Source of the DNA: Brevibacillus sp042683565
GTDB taxonomy: Bacteria; Bacillota; Bacilli; Brevibacillales; Brevibacillaceae
DNA length: 64,000 nt
Assembly (NCBI RefSeq): GCF_042683565.1
Contig: NZ_JBHUJW010000043.1
Location: 1,075,287-1,139,286 of the forward strand
Direction: 5' to 3'
The notes under the pieces are model-generated. The model was not told the DNA's origin and ran no database searches. It was given only the letters and a program-made list of their open reading frames with translations. Within the stretch, counting starts at the first letter, position 1; each line of letters begins with the position of its first letter. Below, piece by piece: positions 9,034 through 17,065 of the stretch. The translations under genes and the position numbers were made by a program.

Positions 9034-9102
9034 ATGCCGAAAACAAGGCGGTCCCGTTCTTGCCAATCACATATATGCCCGGGAAGAGGGGTTAGGATCT
9101 AG
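9034..9102 (+). CDS. Possible 22-residue leader peptide in the hutH leader
   Basis: ATG at 9034 with GTGAGGAAG about 9 nt upstream opens a 22-codon frame beginning MPKTRRSRSC and ending at a TAG (9100-9102) that sits in the loop of the terminator hairpin at 9085-9117. It is basic and contains a single His, so it does not look like a histidine-codon attenuator. It could be a real leader peptide or chance; no homologue is recognised. Confidence 0.35.
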   Translation: MPKTRRSRSCQSHICPGRGVRI

Positions 9103-9125
9103 TATCCTGACCCCTCTTTCTTTTC
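9085..9125 (+). promoter_or_regulatory. Attenuator-like terminator in hutH leader with NAG-N4 triplets
   Basis: A 14-bp stem (AGAGGGGTTAGGAT 9085-9098 with ATCCTGACCCCTCT 9104-9117, one G-U pair, 5-nt loop) followed by TTTCTTTT forms a strong intrinsic terminator between the hutH promoter and its ribosome-binding site. The ascending arm and loop hold GAG (9086-9088), TAG (9093-9095) and TAG (9100-9102), each separated by exactly 4 nt. That is the NAG-N4-NAG-N4-NAG arrangement bound by the HutP antiterminator of the B. subtilis hut operon. HutP control here is inference; no hutP gene lies in the window. Confidence 0.65.
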
Positions 9126-9159
9126 GTTCTCTGCTATGCTAAAGGAGGAAAACAGGAGC

Positions 9160-10668
9160 ATGACTCAGCAAACAAAGGTATTGCAACTGGATGGCGACCA
9201 TCTTTCCATCGAAGAAGTAGTCGCTGTCGCCAGAAAAGGCTGGCGCATCGAATTGACGGCAGAAGCGTTGGCAACCGTACGCCGCTCCCGGGAAATGGTC
9301 GAGCAAATGGTCAGTCAGCAGCGTGTCGTCTACGGCATCACCACAGGCTTCGGCAAGTTTTCCGATGTCATGATCTCTGGCGAAGATGTAAGCCAGTTGC
9401 AGGAAAACCTCATTATGAGCCACGCTTGCGGGATGGGGGAGCCATACCCGGCTGAGGTCGTGCGAGCCATGATGGTGCTGCGTATCAATGCTTTGGCCAA
9501 AGGGTATTCCGGGATTCGCGAAGAAACGCTGCTCCATCTTGTTGAGCTGTGTAACCGCGGCGTCCATCCGGTCATCCCGCAACAAGGCTCGCTCGGGGCG
9601 AGCGGCGATCTCGCTCCGCTTGCGCATATGGTGCTCGTCATGCTCGGCAAAGGCGAAGCCGAAGTAAACGGCCGCCGCATGCCGGGCAAGGAGGCCCTCG
9701 AGCAGGCAGGCATGGCCCCCATTCGCTTGCAGGCAAAAGAAGGGCTTGCCCTCATCAACGGGACGCAAGCGATGACGGCCCAGCTATGCCTTGCACTCTA
9801 CGATGCCCGCATCGTCCTGGAGAGCGCCGAAGTCATTTCCGCCATGACCATCGAAGCCTTGCGCGGCATACCGAAAGCCTTTGATCCGCAGCTTCATCTC
9901 GTACGCCCGCATCCTGGCCAGCAGGAATCCGCCCGGAAGCTGCTGCTTCATCTGCAAGGAAGCGAGCGCACGACGGCTCAGGGAGAGCTGCGCGTGCAAG
10001 ACCCTTACAGCCTGCGCTGCATCCCGCAGGTGCACGGCGCGACCCGGGACACACTCGAATACGTCTGGCAGACAGTCACGCGCGAGTGTAACAGCGTGAC
10101 AGACAATCCGATCCTGTTTACAGAGACCGGCGATGTCATTTCCGGCGGCAACTTCCACGGGCAACCGATGGCGTTCGCGGCCGATTTCATGGCGATTGCC
10201 ATCGCGGAGCTGGCCAATATTTCCGAGCGGCGCACGGAGCGGCTGGTCAATCCGCAACTCAGCGGACTACCCGGCTTTTTGACGGAAAACGGCGGCCTGC
10301 ACTCCGGCTTCATGATTACCCAGTACGTGGCGGCCTCGATCGTATCGGAAAACAAGGTGCTGTGCCATCCCGCATCCGTCGATTCCATCCCCTCCTCCGC
10401 CAACCAGGAGGATCATGTGAGCATGGGAACGACCTCTGCACGCAAGCTGCGCACCGTCGTCAGCAATACGGCGAAGGTGCTCGCCATCGAATATTTGGCG
10501 GCCGCCCAAGCGATTGAATTCGGCCACGGCGCACTGGGCGCGGGCACTGCCCGGGCGTACGAGCAGTTGCGCAAGGTCGTCCCGCGGCTCACCGATGACC
10601 GGGAGATGCATCCTGATTTGCAGATGGCCGAGCAGCTTGTGCGCGATGGAGCACTTTTCTGGGAATAA
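9160..10668 (+). CDS. hutH: Histidine ammonia-lyase
   Basis: 502-residue histidase, which deaminates L-histidine to trans-urocanate as the first step of histidine use. The self-forming MIO cofactor tripeptide Ala-Ser-Gly is at 147-149 within GSLGASGDLAP. The active-site Tyr58 sits in YGITTGFG, and the lyase signature region VTDNPILF and HGQPMAF follow. Length and order match the ~505-residue family. ATG 9160 is used because AAAGGAGG and a second GGAG lie just upstream. The other hut genes (hutU, hutI, hutG) are not adjacent, unlike in B. subtilis. The leader carries a terminator that suggests control by antitermination. Confidence 0.96.
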   Translation: MTQQTKVLQLDGDHLSIEEVVAVARKGWRIELTAEALATVRRSREMVEQMVSQQRVVYGITTGFGKFSDVMISGEDVSQLQENLIMSHACGMGEPYPAEVVRAMMVLRINALAKGYSGIREETLLHLVELCNRGVHPVIPQQGSLGASGDLAPLAHMVLVMLGKGEAEVNGRRMPGKEALEQAGMAPIRLQAKEGLALINGTQAMTAQLCLALYDARIVLESAEVISAMTIEALRGIPKAFDPQLHLVRPHPGQQESARKLLLHLQGSERTTAQGELRVQDPYSLRCIPQVHGATRDTLEYVWQTVTRECNSVTDNPILFTETGDVISGGNFHGQPMAFAADFMAIAIAELANISERRTERLVNPQLSGLPGFLTENGGLHSGFMITQYVAASIVSENKVLCHPASVDSIPSSANQEDHVSMGTTSARKLRTVVSNTAKVLAIEYLAAAQAIEFGHGALGAGTARAYEQLRKVVPRLTDDREMHPDLQMAEQLVRDGALFWE

Positions 10669-10790
10669 TCTTCCAGGCATGGTCTGCAGCTTTGGATCGA
10701 TGGTCACCGCGAGACTTTGCCTGGCCGTTGACGTTGACAAAGCAGCCGCTGGACGCGAACCTCCTTGGAATTTTTCCAAACTCTGTTAGT

Positions 10791-10796
10791 ATAATA
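10791..10796 (+). promoter_or_regulatory. Possible -10 box upstream of the DCC gene
   Basis: Perfect TATAAT 44 bp before the ATG. The best -35 (TTGGAA, 10766-10771) has a 19-nt spacer, so the promoter is only tentative. Confidence 0.35.
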
Positions 10797-10839
10797 GAGA
10801 GCGTTGCCATCCTCGCCATGAATTCGGAGGGCTGCTGTC

Positions 10840-11262
10840 ATGAAATCCTCTCATCAGCCAGTCCAGCCTGCCTCCATCCTGCTGTTTGACGGAGTGTGCC
10901 ACCTGTGCCACGGGGCCGTTCAATTTATTGTGCGGCGCGATCCCCGCGGCCAAGTCCACTTCGCTTCCCTGCAGTCGGCAAAAGGGCAAGAGCTGCTGTC
11001 CGGCTTTTCTTACACTGACTGTCTCCAATCTGTCGTGCTGATTGAAGACGGCGTGCTCTATACGAAGTCCGACGCGGTCCTGCGGGTAGGACGCAAGCTG
11101 CGCGGCGTCTGGCCTGCCCTGGCCTGGGCGGGAATGCTGCTCCCTCGCCGTCTGCGGGATATGGTTTACGACTGGATCGCCCGCAACCGGTATCGCTGGC
11201 TGGGGCGCTCCGAGCAATGTATGCTCCCTGCTCCCGAGATCAGGTCCCGGTTTCTGGAGTGA
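10840..11262 (+). CDS. DCC family thiol-disulfide oxidoreductase-like protein (DUF393)
   Basis: 140 residues. The defining motif DGVCHLCH (residues 17-24; DxxCxxC with Cys20 and Cys23) places it in the DCC/DUF393 family, predicted to have a thioredoxin-like fold, and SDAVLRV further on is also typical. Physiological substrates are not established. It is a single gene, separated from the convergent aldo/keto reductase by a minus-strand terminator. Confidence 0.88.
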   Translation: MKSSHQPVQPASILLFDGVCHLCHGAVQFIVRRDPRGQVHFASLQSAKGQELLSGFSYTDCLQSVVLIEDGVLYTKSDAVLRVGRKLRGVWPALAWAGMLLPRRLRDMVYDWIARNRYRWLGRSEQCMLPAPEIRSRFLE

Positions 11263-11303
11263 TGGCGGGCGTAGTTTTATGCCTTGAGCCTTCTTATTTG
11301 CAC

Positions 11304-11334
11304 ACAAAAAGGGCGTGTCCTGCGACAACGCCCT
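11304..11334 (-). terminator. Intrinsic terminator
   Basis: Stem AGGGCGT (11310-11316)/ACGCCCT (11328-11334) with a TTTTTGTGTG run on the minus strand, downstream of the aldo/keto reductase. Confidence 0.75.
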
Positions 11335-11353
11335 CTTCGTCATTTCACTTCGA

Positions 11354-12274
11354 TTATTTGGTAACCGCCTGCGGGTGATCCGCACTGACCAGCTCCGCCG
11401 CCCTGGCGTTTGCTTCCACTTGAGCCGGGCTTTTGCTCCCTGGAATGACCGTCGTGACCGCCGGATGCGCCAGGCACCAGGCCAACGCCCACTGCGCCAT
11501 GTCGACTCCCTCTGGCACCTCGTTCTTCCGGATTTCTTCCACCTGCTTGAGCAAACCCGCAACATATTCGGGATCATGCCGATGCCGCACATCGTTACCC
11601 GCAAAAACGGCGCCTGGTTTGTACTTTCCGCTCAGATAGCCGCTCGCCAGCGGCACGCGGGCCAGTACGCCGAGATCCTGCTCCATGCAGGAAGGAAATA
11701 CGTCTTCCTCCGGCTTGCGGTCCAGACGGTTGTAGACCGCCTGAATGGTCTTCGCATTCACCTTCGTGGCAGACTCGGTCTGATACAAGTTGCCATTTTT
11801 GCCGATCGAAAGACCAAGGTGCCGGATTTTTCCCGCCTGCACCTGCTTGTCGAGCATCGTCCACAGCTCGTCGTTGTCGAACGCCTCGTCCGGGCCGGAA
11901 TGGAACTGGTACAGGTCGATGTAATCGGTCTTCAATGCCCGCAGCGATCCATCCAGCTGCGTCAAAACTTCTGCCGCGCCGTATCGGTCCGTGCGGGTGA
12001 ACCTGTCATGAAACTGATGGCCGAATTTGGTCGCCACAATCCAATCCTCGCGGCGGTCTTTCGCCAGGTAATTCCCGATCAGGCTCTCGGACAGATGATC
12101 GCCGTAGCACTCCGCTGTATCGATCAGATTGATTCCCAGCTCTTTTGCCTTGCCGAGAATCTGGTCGACATCCGCTTGCGTGAAGTCCATCCCCCATTCT
12201 CCGCCAAACTGCCATGTGCCGATCCCGATAACGGAAACGGTCAGCTCTGTTTTCCCCAATCTGCGGTACTTCAT
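11354..12274 (-). CDS. Aldo/keto reductase
   Basis: 306-residue NADPH-dependent aldo/keto reductase (TIM barrel) of the YajO/YccK-like branch. The catalytic tetrad is visible: Asp52 and Tyr57 in LIDTAECYG, Lys83 in ATKFGH and His125 in YQFHSGPD. The phosphate-binding end TVIPGSKSPAQVEAN contacts the NADPH 2'-phosphate in this family. The physiological carbonyl substrate cannot be read from sequence. ATG 12274 has GGGAGGGA upstream, better than the in-frame ATG at 12319. Confidence 0.9.
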   Translation of the reverse strand: MKYRRLGKTELTVSVIGIGTWQFGGEWGMDFTQADVDQILGKAKELGINLIDTAECYGDHLSESLIGNYLAKDRREDWIVATKFGHQFHDRFTRTDRYGAAEVLTQLDGSLRALKTDYIDLYQFHSGPDEAFDNDELWTMLDKQVQAGKIRHLGLSIGKNGNLYQTESATKVNAKTIQAVYNRLDRKPEEDVFPSCMEQDLGVLARVPLASGYLSGKYKPGAVFAGNDVRHRHDPEYVAGLLKQVEEIRKNEVPEGVDMAQWALAWCLAHPAVTTVIPGSKSPAQVEANARAAELVSADHPQAVTK

Positions 12275-12354
12275 GCGGGTCCCTCCCTGCTCTCTTTTAT
12301 TTCTGCATGAACAACCCAAGTGAACGAACAGTCGCTTGGGAACTGCCCAGCCGA

Positions 12355-12864
12355 TCAGATCATCTTCTCGATCGTCAGATTGCTGATGAACGCCTTGCTG
12401 TTCTCCTTGCGCTCCTTGCGCATTTTTTTGCGTTCCTCCGCCGAGGCCATCAGTCTTTTCTCTTCTTCGGTCTCGGGAACGACTGCCGGCACTTCGGTCG
12501 GGTTCCCCTGCTCATCGAGGGCGACAAACGTGAGAAACGAGGTAGCTGTCAAAGCTCGCTCTCCCGTCTGCAAATTTTCGGAGATGACTTTTACGAAGAC
12601 TTCCATCGACGTTCTCCCTGTCGAGGAGACGAACGCCTCAAGGCAAATGGAGTGTCCCATCTTGACAGGAGACAGGAAATCAATCGAGTCTATAGAAGCC
12701 GTCACGACCGGACGGCGTGAGTGCCGCATCGCAGAGATGGCAGCGACCTCGTCGATGAATGCCATCATCGATCCGCCAAAAATCGTTCCGTGATAGTTGG
12801 TATCCGAAGGTTGTACCAGAGAAGCCTGGATGGTACGAGATGCTTGCATTGTCTTGACTTTCAT
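12355..12864 (-). CDS. Acyl-CoA thioesterase, hotdog fold (YkhA-like)
   Basis: 169-residue hotdog-fold thioesterase that hydrolyses acyl-CoA. The N-terminal half, QPSDTNYHGTIFGGSMMAFID, carries the family motif (N-x-x-G-x-x-F-G-G) with the catalytic Asp/Glu region, followed by TASIDSIDFLSPVKMGH. A charged, Lys/Glu-rich C-terminal tail extends past the hotdog domain, as in B. subtilis YkhA. Start at 12864 has AAAGGAG upstream. Confidence 0.88.
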   Translation of the reverse strand: MKVKTMQASRTIQASLVQPSDTNYHGTIFGGSMMAFIDEVAAISAMRHSRRPVVTASIDSIDFLSPVKMGHSICLEAFVSSTGRTSMEVFVKVISENLQTGERALTATSFLTFVALDEQGNPTEVPAVVPETEEEKRLMASAEERKKMRKERKENSKAFISNLTIEKMI

Positions 12865-12932
12865 AGCTGTAACTCCTTTGCGAATCTACTACATGCAGTA
12901 CCCATCATAACACAAGGGCTTCGCGGTTCCAA

Positions 12933-13700
12933 TCAGTTCCGTAAGCCGGCAGCACCTTCGGCAAGCAGCGACTCTACCCGCTCCGCATCATCCTGCAGCA
13001 AATAGCGAAGCAACGGGAGGTTCCATTCGTAGGCCGGCCGATAGCCTTCCAGCGCGAACAGCGCATCATCCAGATGACCTGCCTGTTTCCGCCGCTCCTG
13101 ACTCGCGCAGTAAAAATGGTCGAGGTAGTCGGTGCCCCAGCGCGAAAACGATGACGTTTCAGACGTTACAGCCGTCAGGAGGATTCCTTCCCCTGTCTCG
13201 ATCAGATCAAGCGGGTACAGCTGGCAGCTGAACGGCTTGAGCGGTTGCAGCTCGCTTTCCGTCTGCTCGGCGTACGCGTGGATCGCACACCCGTACTTGC
13301 CGTCCAGCTCCCGGTAAAACAGGCAATTGCCGTGCTTCATGCGAATCGTCCCCGGCGGCTTCCCCAGCTCCCAAATGCCGTACGCCTGCCAGTTCGCCCG
13401 CTCCTTTTCGTCCTGCAGACGCTCCGTAATCATAGGCAAATGCTCTTCCAGGACGGGAATCTGCCGCTTGTCCACGGCGTAGGGCTGTCCGCCTTCGCAG
13501 CAAGTCTCGCCGTGCACATCCCGGCAGTTCCAGCAGTCGAGGTGAAAGGGCGCGAGCAGCGCATCCACATCGATCCAAAACGCTCCTGCCCTGTACAGCT
13601 TTTGCCGATGCTTTTTGATGTATTTCTCGCAGTGGTACGCCTCTTTTTGCGTCATCGGATCTGGCGTACCTACGTAGCGGAATCGTTGCAGCGTCCTCAT
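12933..13700 (-). CDS. DUF3109-like cysteine-rich protein
   Basis: 255 residues. Clusters CWNC (residues ~56-59) and ETCCEGG, then NCLFY, YGCAIH and FSCQLYP, form the Cys pattern of the YkgJ/DUF3109 group, thought to bind zinc or an iron-sulfur cluster. Function is unknown. Its ATG overlaps the stop of the upstream 107-residue gene by 4 nt (ATGA), so the two are translationally coupled and probably act together. Confidence 0.75.
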   Translation of the reverse strand: MRTLQRFRYVGTPDPMTQKEAYHCEKYIKKHRQKLYRAGAFWIDVDALLAPFHLDCWNCRDVHGETCCEGGQPYAVDKRQIPVLEEHLPMITERLQDEKERANWQAYGIWELGKPPGTIRMKHGNCLFYRELDGKYGCAIHAYAEQTESELQPLKPFSCQLYPLDLIETGEGILLTAVTSETSSFSRWGTDYLDHFYCASQERRKQAGHLDDALFALEGYRPAYEWNLPLLRYLLQDDAERVESLLAEGAAGLRN

Positions 13701-14020
13701 TTTTCCAGAACGACTTCCGCTTCTGTGCCAAAAATAGCCAGACGCCCTTCCGCGAACGTCGCCAGGTCCACCTCTTCGCCCGGGATTTCCATCAAAATTT
13801 CCAGCGCTTCGTCATCTTTGTCGGTGAACTTCAATAGCAGGTCCTTTTCCGCAAATTCGTTATCTGTCAGCTGAAAGCCGACCAGCTTGCCCGTAAACTG
13901 CGTTTCTTCTTCCTCGTCTTCCTGATCGGTATCCCACTGGGTAAACGTAATCGTCGCCCATTTGTTTTCAAATTCGTCCTGCAAAAGCGAAAGCAGCTTG
14001 GCGTGTTGTTGAATGTCCAT
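13697..14020 (-). CDS. Small acidic hypothetical protein
   Basis: 107 residues, strongly acidic, with an Asp/Glu tract (TDQEDEEEETQ) in the middle; family not recognised. ATG 14020 was chosen because GGAGG ends 7 nt upstream; the alternative ATG at 14026 is too close to that site. It overlaps the DUF3109-like gene by 4 nt, indicating co-translation. Confidence 0.75.
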   Translation of the reverse strand: MDIQQHAKLLSLLQDEFENKWATITFTQWDTDQEDEEEETQFTGKLVGFQLTDNEFAEKDLLLKFTDKDDEALEILMEIPGEEVDLATFAEGRLAIFGTEAEVVLEK

Positions 14021-14081
14021 GTTCATCCCTCCGAAATGCTGTTCCTGCCCATCATCATACCATTCCCGGCTGCCAATCGCC

Positions 14082-14114
14082 AAAAGAAAAGCCGCTTCAC
14101 CGATGGAAGCGGCT
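14082..14114 (-). terminator. Intrinsic terminator
   Basis: Stem AGCCGCTTC (14090-14098)/GAAGCGGCT (14106-14114) followed on the minus strand by TTTTCTTTTG, after the pterin dehydratase-like gene. Confidence 0.85.
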
Positions 14115-14126
14115 CTCCCGACTGCG

Positions 14127-14411
14127 TCAGCTCACCTTGCTGATCGTCTGGGCAAGGGCAAAATCCTTGCCGGTCAATCCTTTTGCTTCTTGGGTCGCCA
14201 GTGTAAACGTCACCGTACTGCCGTTCACCCGGATCTCTACGTGCTGGCCGTCGTATTCCAGAAGCTCCGCCACCCGGTTGACTAAGCTGATCGCTGCGGC
14301 AAAATCGCGACAGTGATACGTGCGGGACAACGCCATCCGATCCTCGACGAGCTTCCAGCCTGGCACCTTGCTCAAATACAGTTTGACCTGCTCCAACGAC
14401 AGCTTGCTCAA
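14127..14411 (-). CDS. Pterin-4a-carbinolamine dehydratase-like protein, active site degenerate
   Basis: 94 residues matching the PCD/DCoH fold: KLSLEQVKLYLSKVPGW, then DFAAAISLVNRVAELLE and a C-terminal GLTGKDFALAQTI. In active enzymes the helix ends with a His-His-Pro motif and a later Thr-His; here the equivalents read EYDGQ and TQ, so the catalytic histidines are missing. It may therefore be a non-enzymatic family member. The TTG at 14411 has AAAAGGGGG 7 nt upstream; an earlier ATG at 14462 has no ribosome-binding site. No phenylalanine hydroxylase is nearby. Confidence 0.75.
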   Translation of the reverse strand: MSKLSLEQVKLYLSKVPGWKLVEDRMALSRTYHCRDFAAAISLVNRVAELLEYDGQHVEIRVNGSTVTFTLATQEAKGLTGKDFALAQTISKVS

Positions 14412-14498
14412 AGGCAACGCCCCCTTTTGTCCAATGAACGGTTGTAACATCATCATATTCACTGGACAAGCGAGATAGTCCCTGACGAGAGCCGCCTT

Positions 14499-15236
14499 TT
14501 ACTGTTTGACTGCATAGAAAATCATGCGGGGAGAACGATCCGCTTCAAACGGCTCGAACTGGTAATCGCCGAACACCTGAATGCGCCCAAAGCCTGCCCG
14601 CTCCAGCATGCCGCGCATTTCTCCGGCGCTGAACAGGCGCACCTGCTCCCTGTATTCGCGCGGCTCGCACGTCCCCTCGCTCCGAATCGTGATCCGCTTT
14701 TGCACAAACCCGTTTTCGATCCAGCGCTGCTCGTGAATCTGCATCCCTTCTGCTTCCTTGTGCGATTCCGGCACGAGGTTGGCCTGCACGTACGATGGGC
14801 TCAGGTAGTCGATGACGACCTCTCCTCCCTTTTTCAATGCGCGCGCCATATTCCGAACGACCGTCTCGTTCTCCTCATCCGTCGAAAAGTAACCGAAGCT
14901 GGTAAACAGGTTGACGACGATGTCAAACTCCTCGCGAAACGTGATTTCGCGCATATCGCAGCGGACAAAGCGCAGGTTCGGATAGCTGTTTTGTTCTTCC
15001 GCCAGCTTCAGGAGCACAGGTGACAGATCGACGCCGACCACCTCATACCCCCGGCGAGCCAACGCACGTGAATGACGACCGTTTCCGCAGCAAAGATCGA
15101 GGACGCGCCCCGTTGGCTTGATGGGCAGACGCGCCAACAGATTGGCCACCTCGGAATCGGCCGCTGCATCGTCGCGATGCCGGTACACGAGGACGTAATC
15201 TTCGCGAAAGCTGCGTTCAAACCACTCTTCTTCCAT
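14499..15236 (-). CDS. Class I SAM-dependent methyltransferase
   Basis: 245-residue Rossmann-fold methyltransferase. Motif I is VLDLCCGNGRHS (residues ~42-53), motif II GVDLSPVLL, and the post-motif region VRCDMREITF and DIVVNLFTSFGYF is typical of small-molecule methyltransferases. The substrate is not predictable. Start at 15236 has AAAAGGAG upstream. It stands alone, divergent from the alpha/beta hydrolase. Confidence 0.88.
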   Translation of the reverse strand: MEEEWFERSFREDYVLVYRHRDDAAADSEVANLLARLPIKPTGRVLDLCCGNGRHSRALARRGYEVVGVDLSPVLLKLAEEQNSYPNLRFVRCDMREITFREEFDIVVNLFTSFGYFSTDEENETVVRNMARALKKGGEVVIDYLSPSYVQANLVPESHKEAEGMQIHEQRWIENGFVQKRITIRSEGTCEPREYREQVRLFSAGEMRGMLERAGFGRIQVFGDYQFEPFEADRSPRMIFYAVKQ

Positions 15237-15423
15237 GCATAAACTCCTTTTATCTAGGTGAGTAGGTGTATTATACCATAGCGATTGCCGATGACCGATT
15301 CCGGCTTTCCAGAAGCAACCAGTCTTCCATGATCATCGCGCATCTGCCAATTGCGGCTTGTCAGGCTCCTTTCCCTGTTCCATGATAAGGAAAGAGACTT
15401 GTGCAACGAAGGAGAGATTACCG

Positions 15424-16290
15424 ATGAAAGTACGTACAGGCGACGGCACCGAGCTATACACCAAGGCCGCGGGAGAAGGTCCTCCTTGCCTCTTTATTCA
15501 CGGTGGACCAGGAGCCTGGAGCTACCATTTTGAAGCGTTGGGGGGAAGCTCCTTGGAGACCGACCTGAACATGATCTACCTGGATCAGCGCGGCTGCGGG
15601 CGCTCGCCGAGTCCGCAAACCGATGATTTCCGGCTAGATACGGTCGTCGATGATTTTGAAGCCGTTCGAGAAGCGTATGGCATCACCGATTGGATACTCT
15701 TGGCGCACTCTTTTGGCGGGATCTTGGCAGTCCGCTATGCCCAGCGCTATCCCGAGCGTGTAAAAGCGTTGATCCTGATGAACAGTACCCTTAGCATCTT
15801 CGATTCGCTGCAGCACCAAACCCGGATCGGCTGGCAAATGCTCCGGGAGCGACAGCTCGATTGTCCCGCAGTTGAACATCTCTCCCCTGAACATCTCTCC
15901 CCTTTTGACCAGTGGAATACCGTCGCTGGGCTGCTGGTCCAGCATGATCTGTTTTACCAGTTGCAATACGCCAGCAAAGAAGCATTTCTGGACGGAAAAA
16001 GCATCGACGCGCAGTTGACGGCAGACCAACGTTTTGCCAAGTACGTGTTCGCGTCAGAAGAATATCAGCAAGACTTTCGCCCGGCAACCGCAAACATTTT
16101 GACGCCGACCTTGATTCTCGCGGGAGAGGAAGACCACGCTGTGGGGCCAGATCATCACGCGGCTTTTCGCTTTCCCGATCAAGAGATCGCACTCCTCCCC
16201 GGTAAACATGTACCCTACCAGGAACATACGGCTGCCTGGCGAGAGACTATCATCCGCTTTCTCCATAAAAAAATACCCCTGCCGCAGTAA
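15424..16290 (+). CDS. Alpha/beta hydrolase, proline iminopeptidase-like
   Basis: 288-residue alpha/beta hydrolase. HGGPG (oxyanion-hole motif of proline iminopeptidases) is near residues 27-31, DQRGCGRS follows, and the nucleophile elbow AHSFGG holds the catalytic Ser near residue 100. GEEDHAV and PGKHVPY supply the candidate Asp and His. ATG 15424 follows GAAGGAGAG. An aminopeptidase or esterase role is possible; HGGPG favours the S33 peptidase group. Confidence 0.85.
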   Translation: MKVRTGDGTELYTKAAGEGPPCLFIHGGPGAWSYHFEALGGSSLETDLNMIYLDQRGCGRSPSPQTDDFRLDTVVDDFEAVREAYGITDWILLAHSFGGILAVRYAQRYPERVKALILMNSTLSIFDSLQHQTRIGWQMLRERQLDCPAVEHLSPEHLSPFDQWNTVAGLLVQHDLFYQLQYASKEAFLDGKSIDAQLTADQRFAKYVFASEEYQQDFRPATANILTPTLILAGEEDHAVGPDHHAAFRFPDQEIALLPGKHVPYQEHTAAWRETIIRFLHKKIPLPQ

Positions 16291-16308
16291 CATGCAGCCG
16301 AGGAGTAT
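16266..16308 (-). terminator. Possible intrinsic terminator
   Basis: Imperfect stem ATACCCCT (16273-16280)/AGGAGTAT (16301-16308), extended inward by GCCGCA/TGCAGC, with a minus-strand T7 run. It would end the deoxynucleoside kinase operon and overlaps the 3' end of the hydrolase gene. Confidence 0.5.
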
Positions 16309-16331
16309 ATCTTGTACGCCAAGAAGGCTGT

Positions 16332-17018
16332 CTATCTTCTCACCTCTCTGCCCAGGCGAATTTTTTCGCCTACGCGCGCGATGATGTTCTCGACAGACGC
16401 CGGGTCCTCGACGACGTCGTATTCGTTGATGTTGACGCGCAAAATCGGGCAGGCGGTAAACGAACCGATCCATTTCTCATAGCGCTCGAACAGGTCCTTC
16501 CAGTATTCCACAGGGGTCTGCTGCTCCATCGGGCGGCCACGTTCCTTCACACGGCCGATGATGTCGTCGAAGCTGCCCTCCAGATAGATCAAAATATCCG
16601 GATGCGGGAAGTACGGTGTCATGACCATCGCCTCGAACAGCTCCGTATAGGTCCGGTAGTCTTCTTCCGTCATGTTCCCCTGCTCGTACAGCATGCGGGC
16701 AAATATCCCTGTGTCTTCGTAAATGGAGCGGTCCTGCACGAAGCCGCCTCCGTAGTCAAACATCCGCTTCTGCTCCTTAAAGCGCTCAGCCAGAAAAAAG
16801 ATTTGCAAATGAAAGCCCCAACGGGACAAGTCATTGTAATAGCGGCTCAAGTACGGGTTATTGTCCACCTTTTCGACAGACACGCGAAAGCCCAGCTGTT
16901 CGGCCAGCGCATGCGTAAACGTCGATTTGCCTACCCCGACTGTCCCGCCGATCGTGATGACTGCGTTGTTTGGTATTCCGTATTTTTCACGAATGTCGCT
17001 GTTTTGAAACCTAGACAT
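16332..17018 (-). CDS. dck: Deoxyadenosine/deoxycytidine kinase
   Basis: 228-residue deoxynucleoside kinase that salvages dA/dC to monophosphates. P-loop GGTVGVGKST is at residues 24-33, the DRS motif at 96-98 within FVQDRSIYEDTGIFA, and the lid region ERGRPMEQQTP follows. The similar kinase directly upstream (dgk) parallels the adjacent dgk-dck pair of B. subtilis. Start at 17018 has AAGGAG upstream; it is the second gene of the two-gene unit. Confidence 0.9.
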   Translation of the reverse strand: MSRFQNSDIREKYGIPNNAVITIGGTVGVGKSTFTHALAEQLGFRVSVEKVDNNPYLSRYYNDLSRWGFHLQIFFLAERFKEQKRMFDYGGGFVQDRSIYEDTGIFARMLYEQGNMTEEDYRTYTELFEAMVMTPYFPHPDILIYLEGSFDDIIGRVKERGRPMEQQTPVEYWKDLFERYEKWIGSFTACPILRVNINEYDVVEDPASVENIIARVGEKIRLGREVRR

Positions 17019-17065
17019 GTACGCAACTCCTTACTCTCGCTTGCTAGCGAAAAATGACTCGCCAC

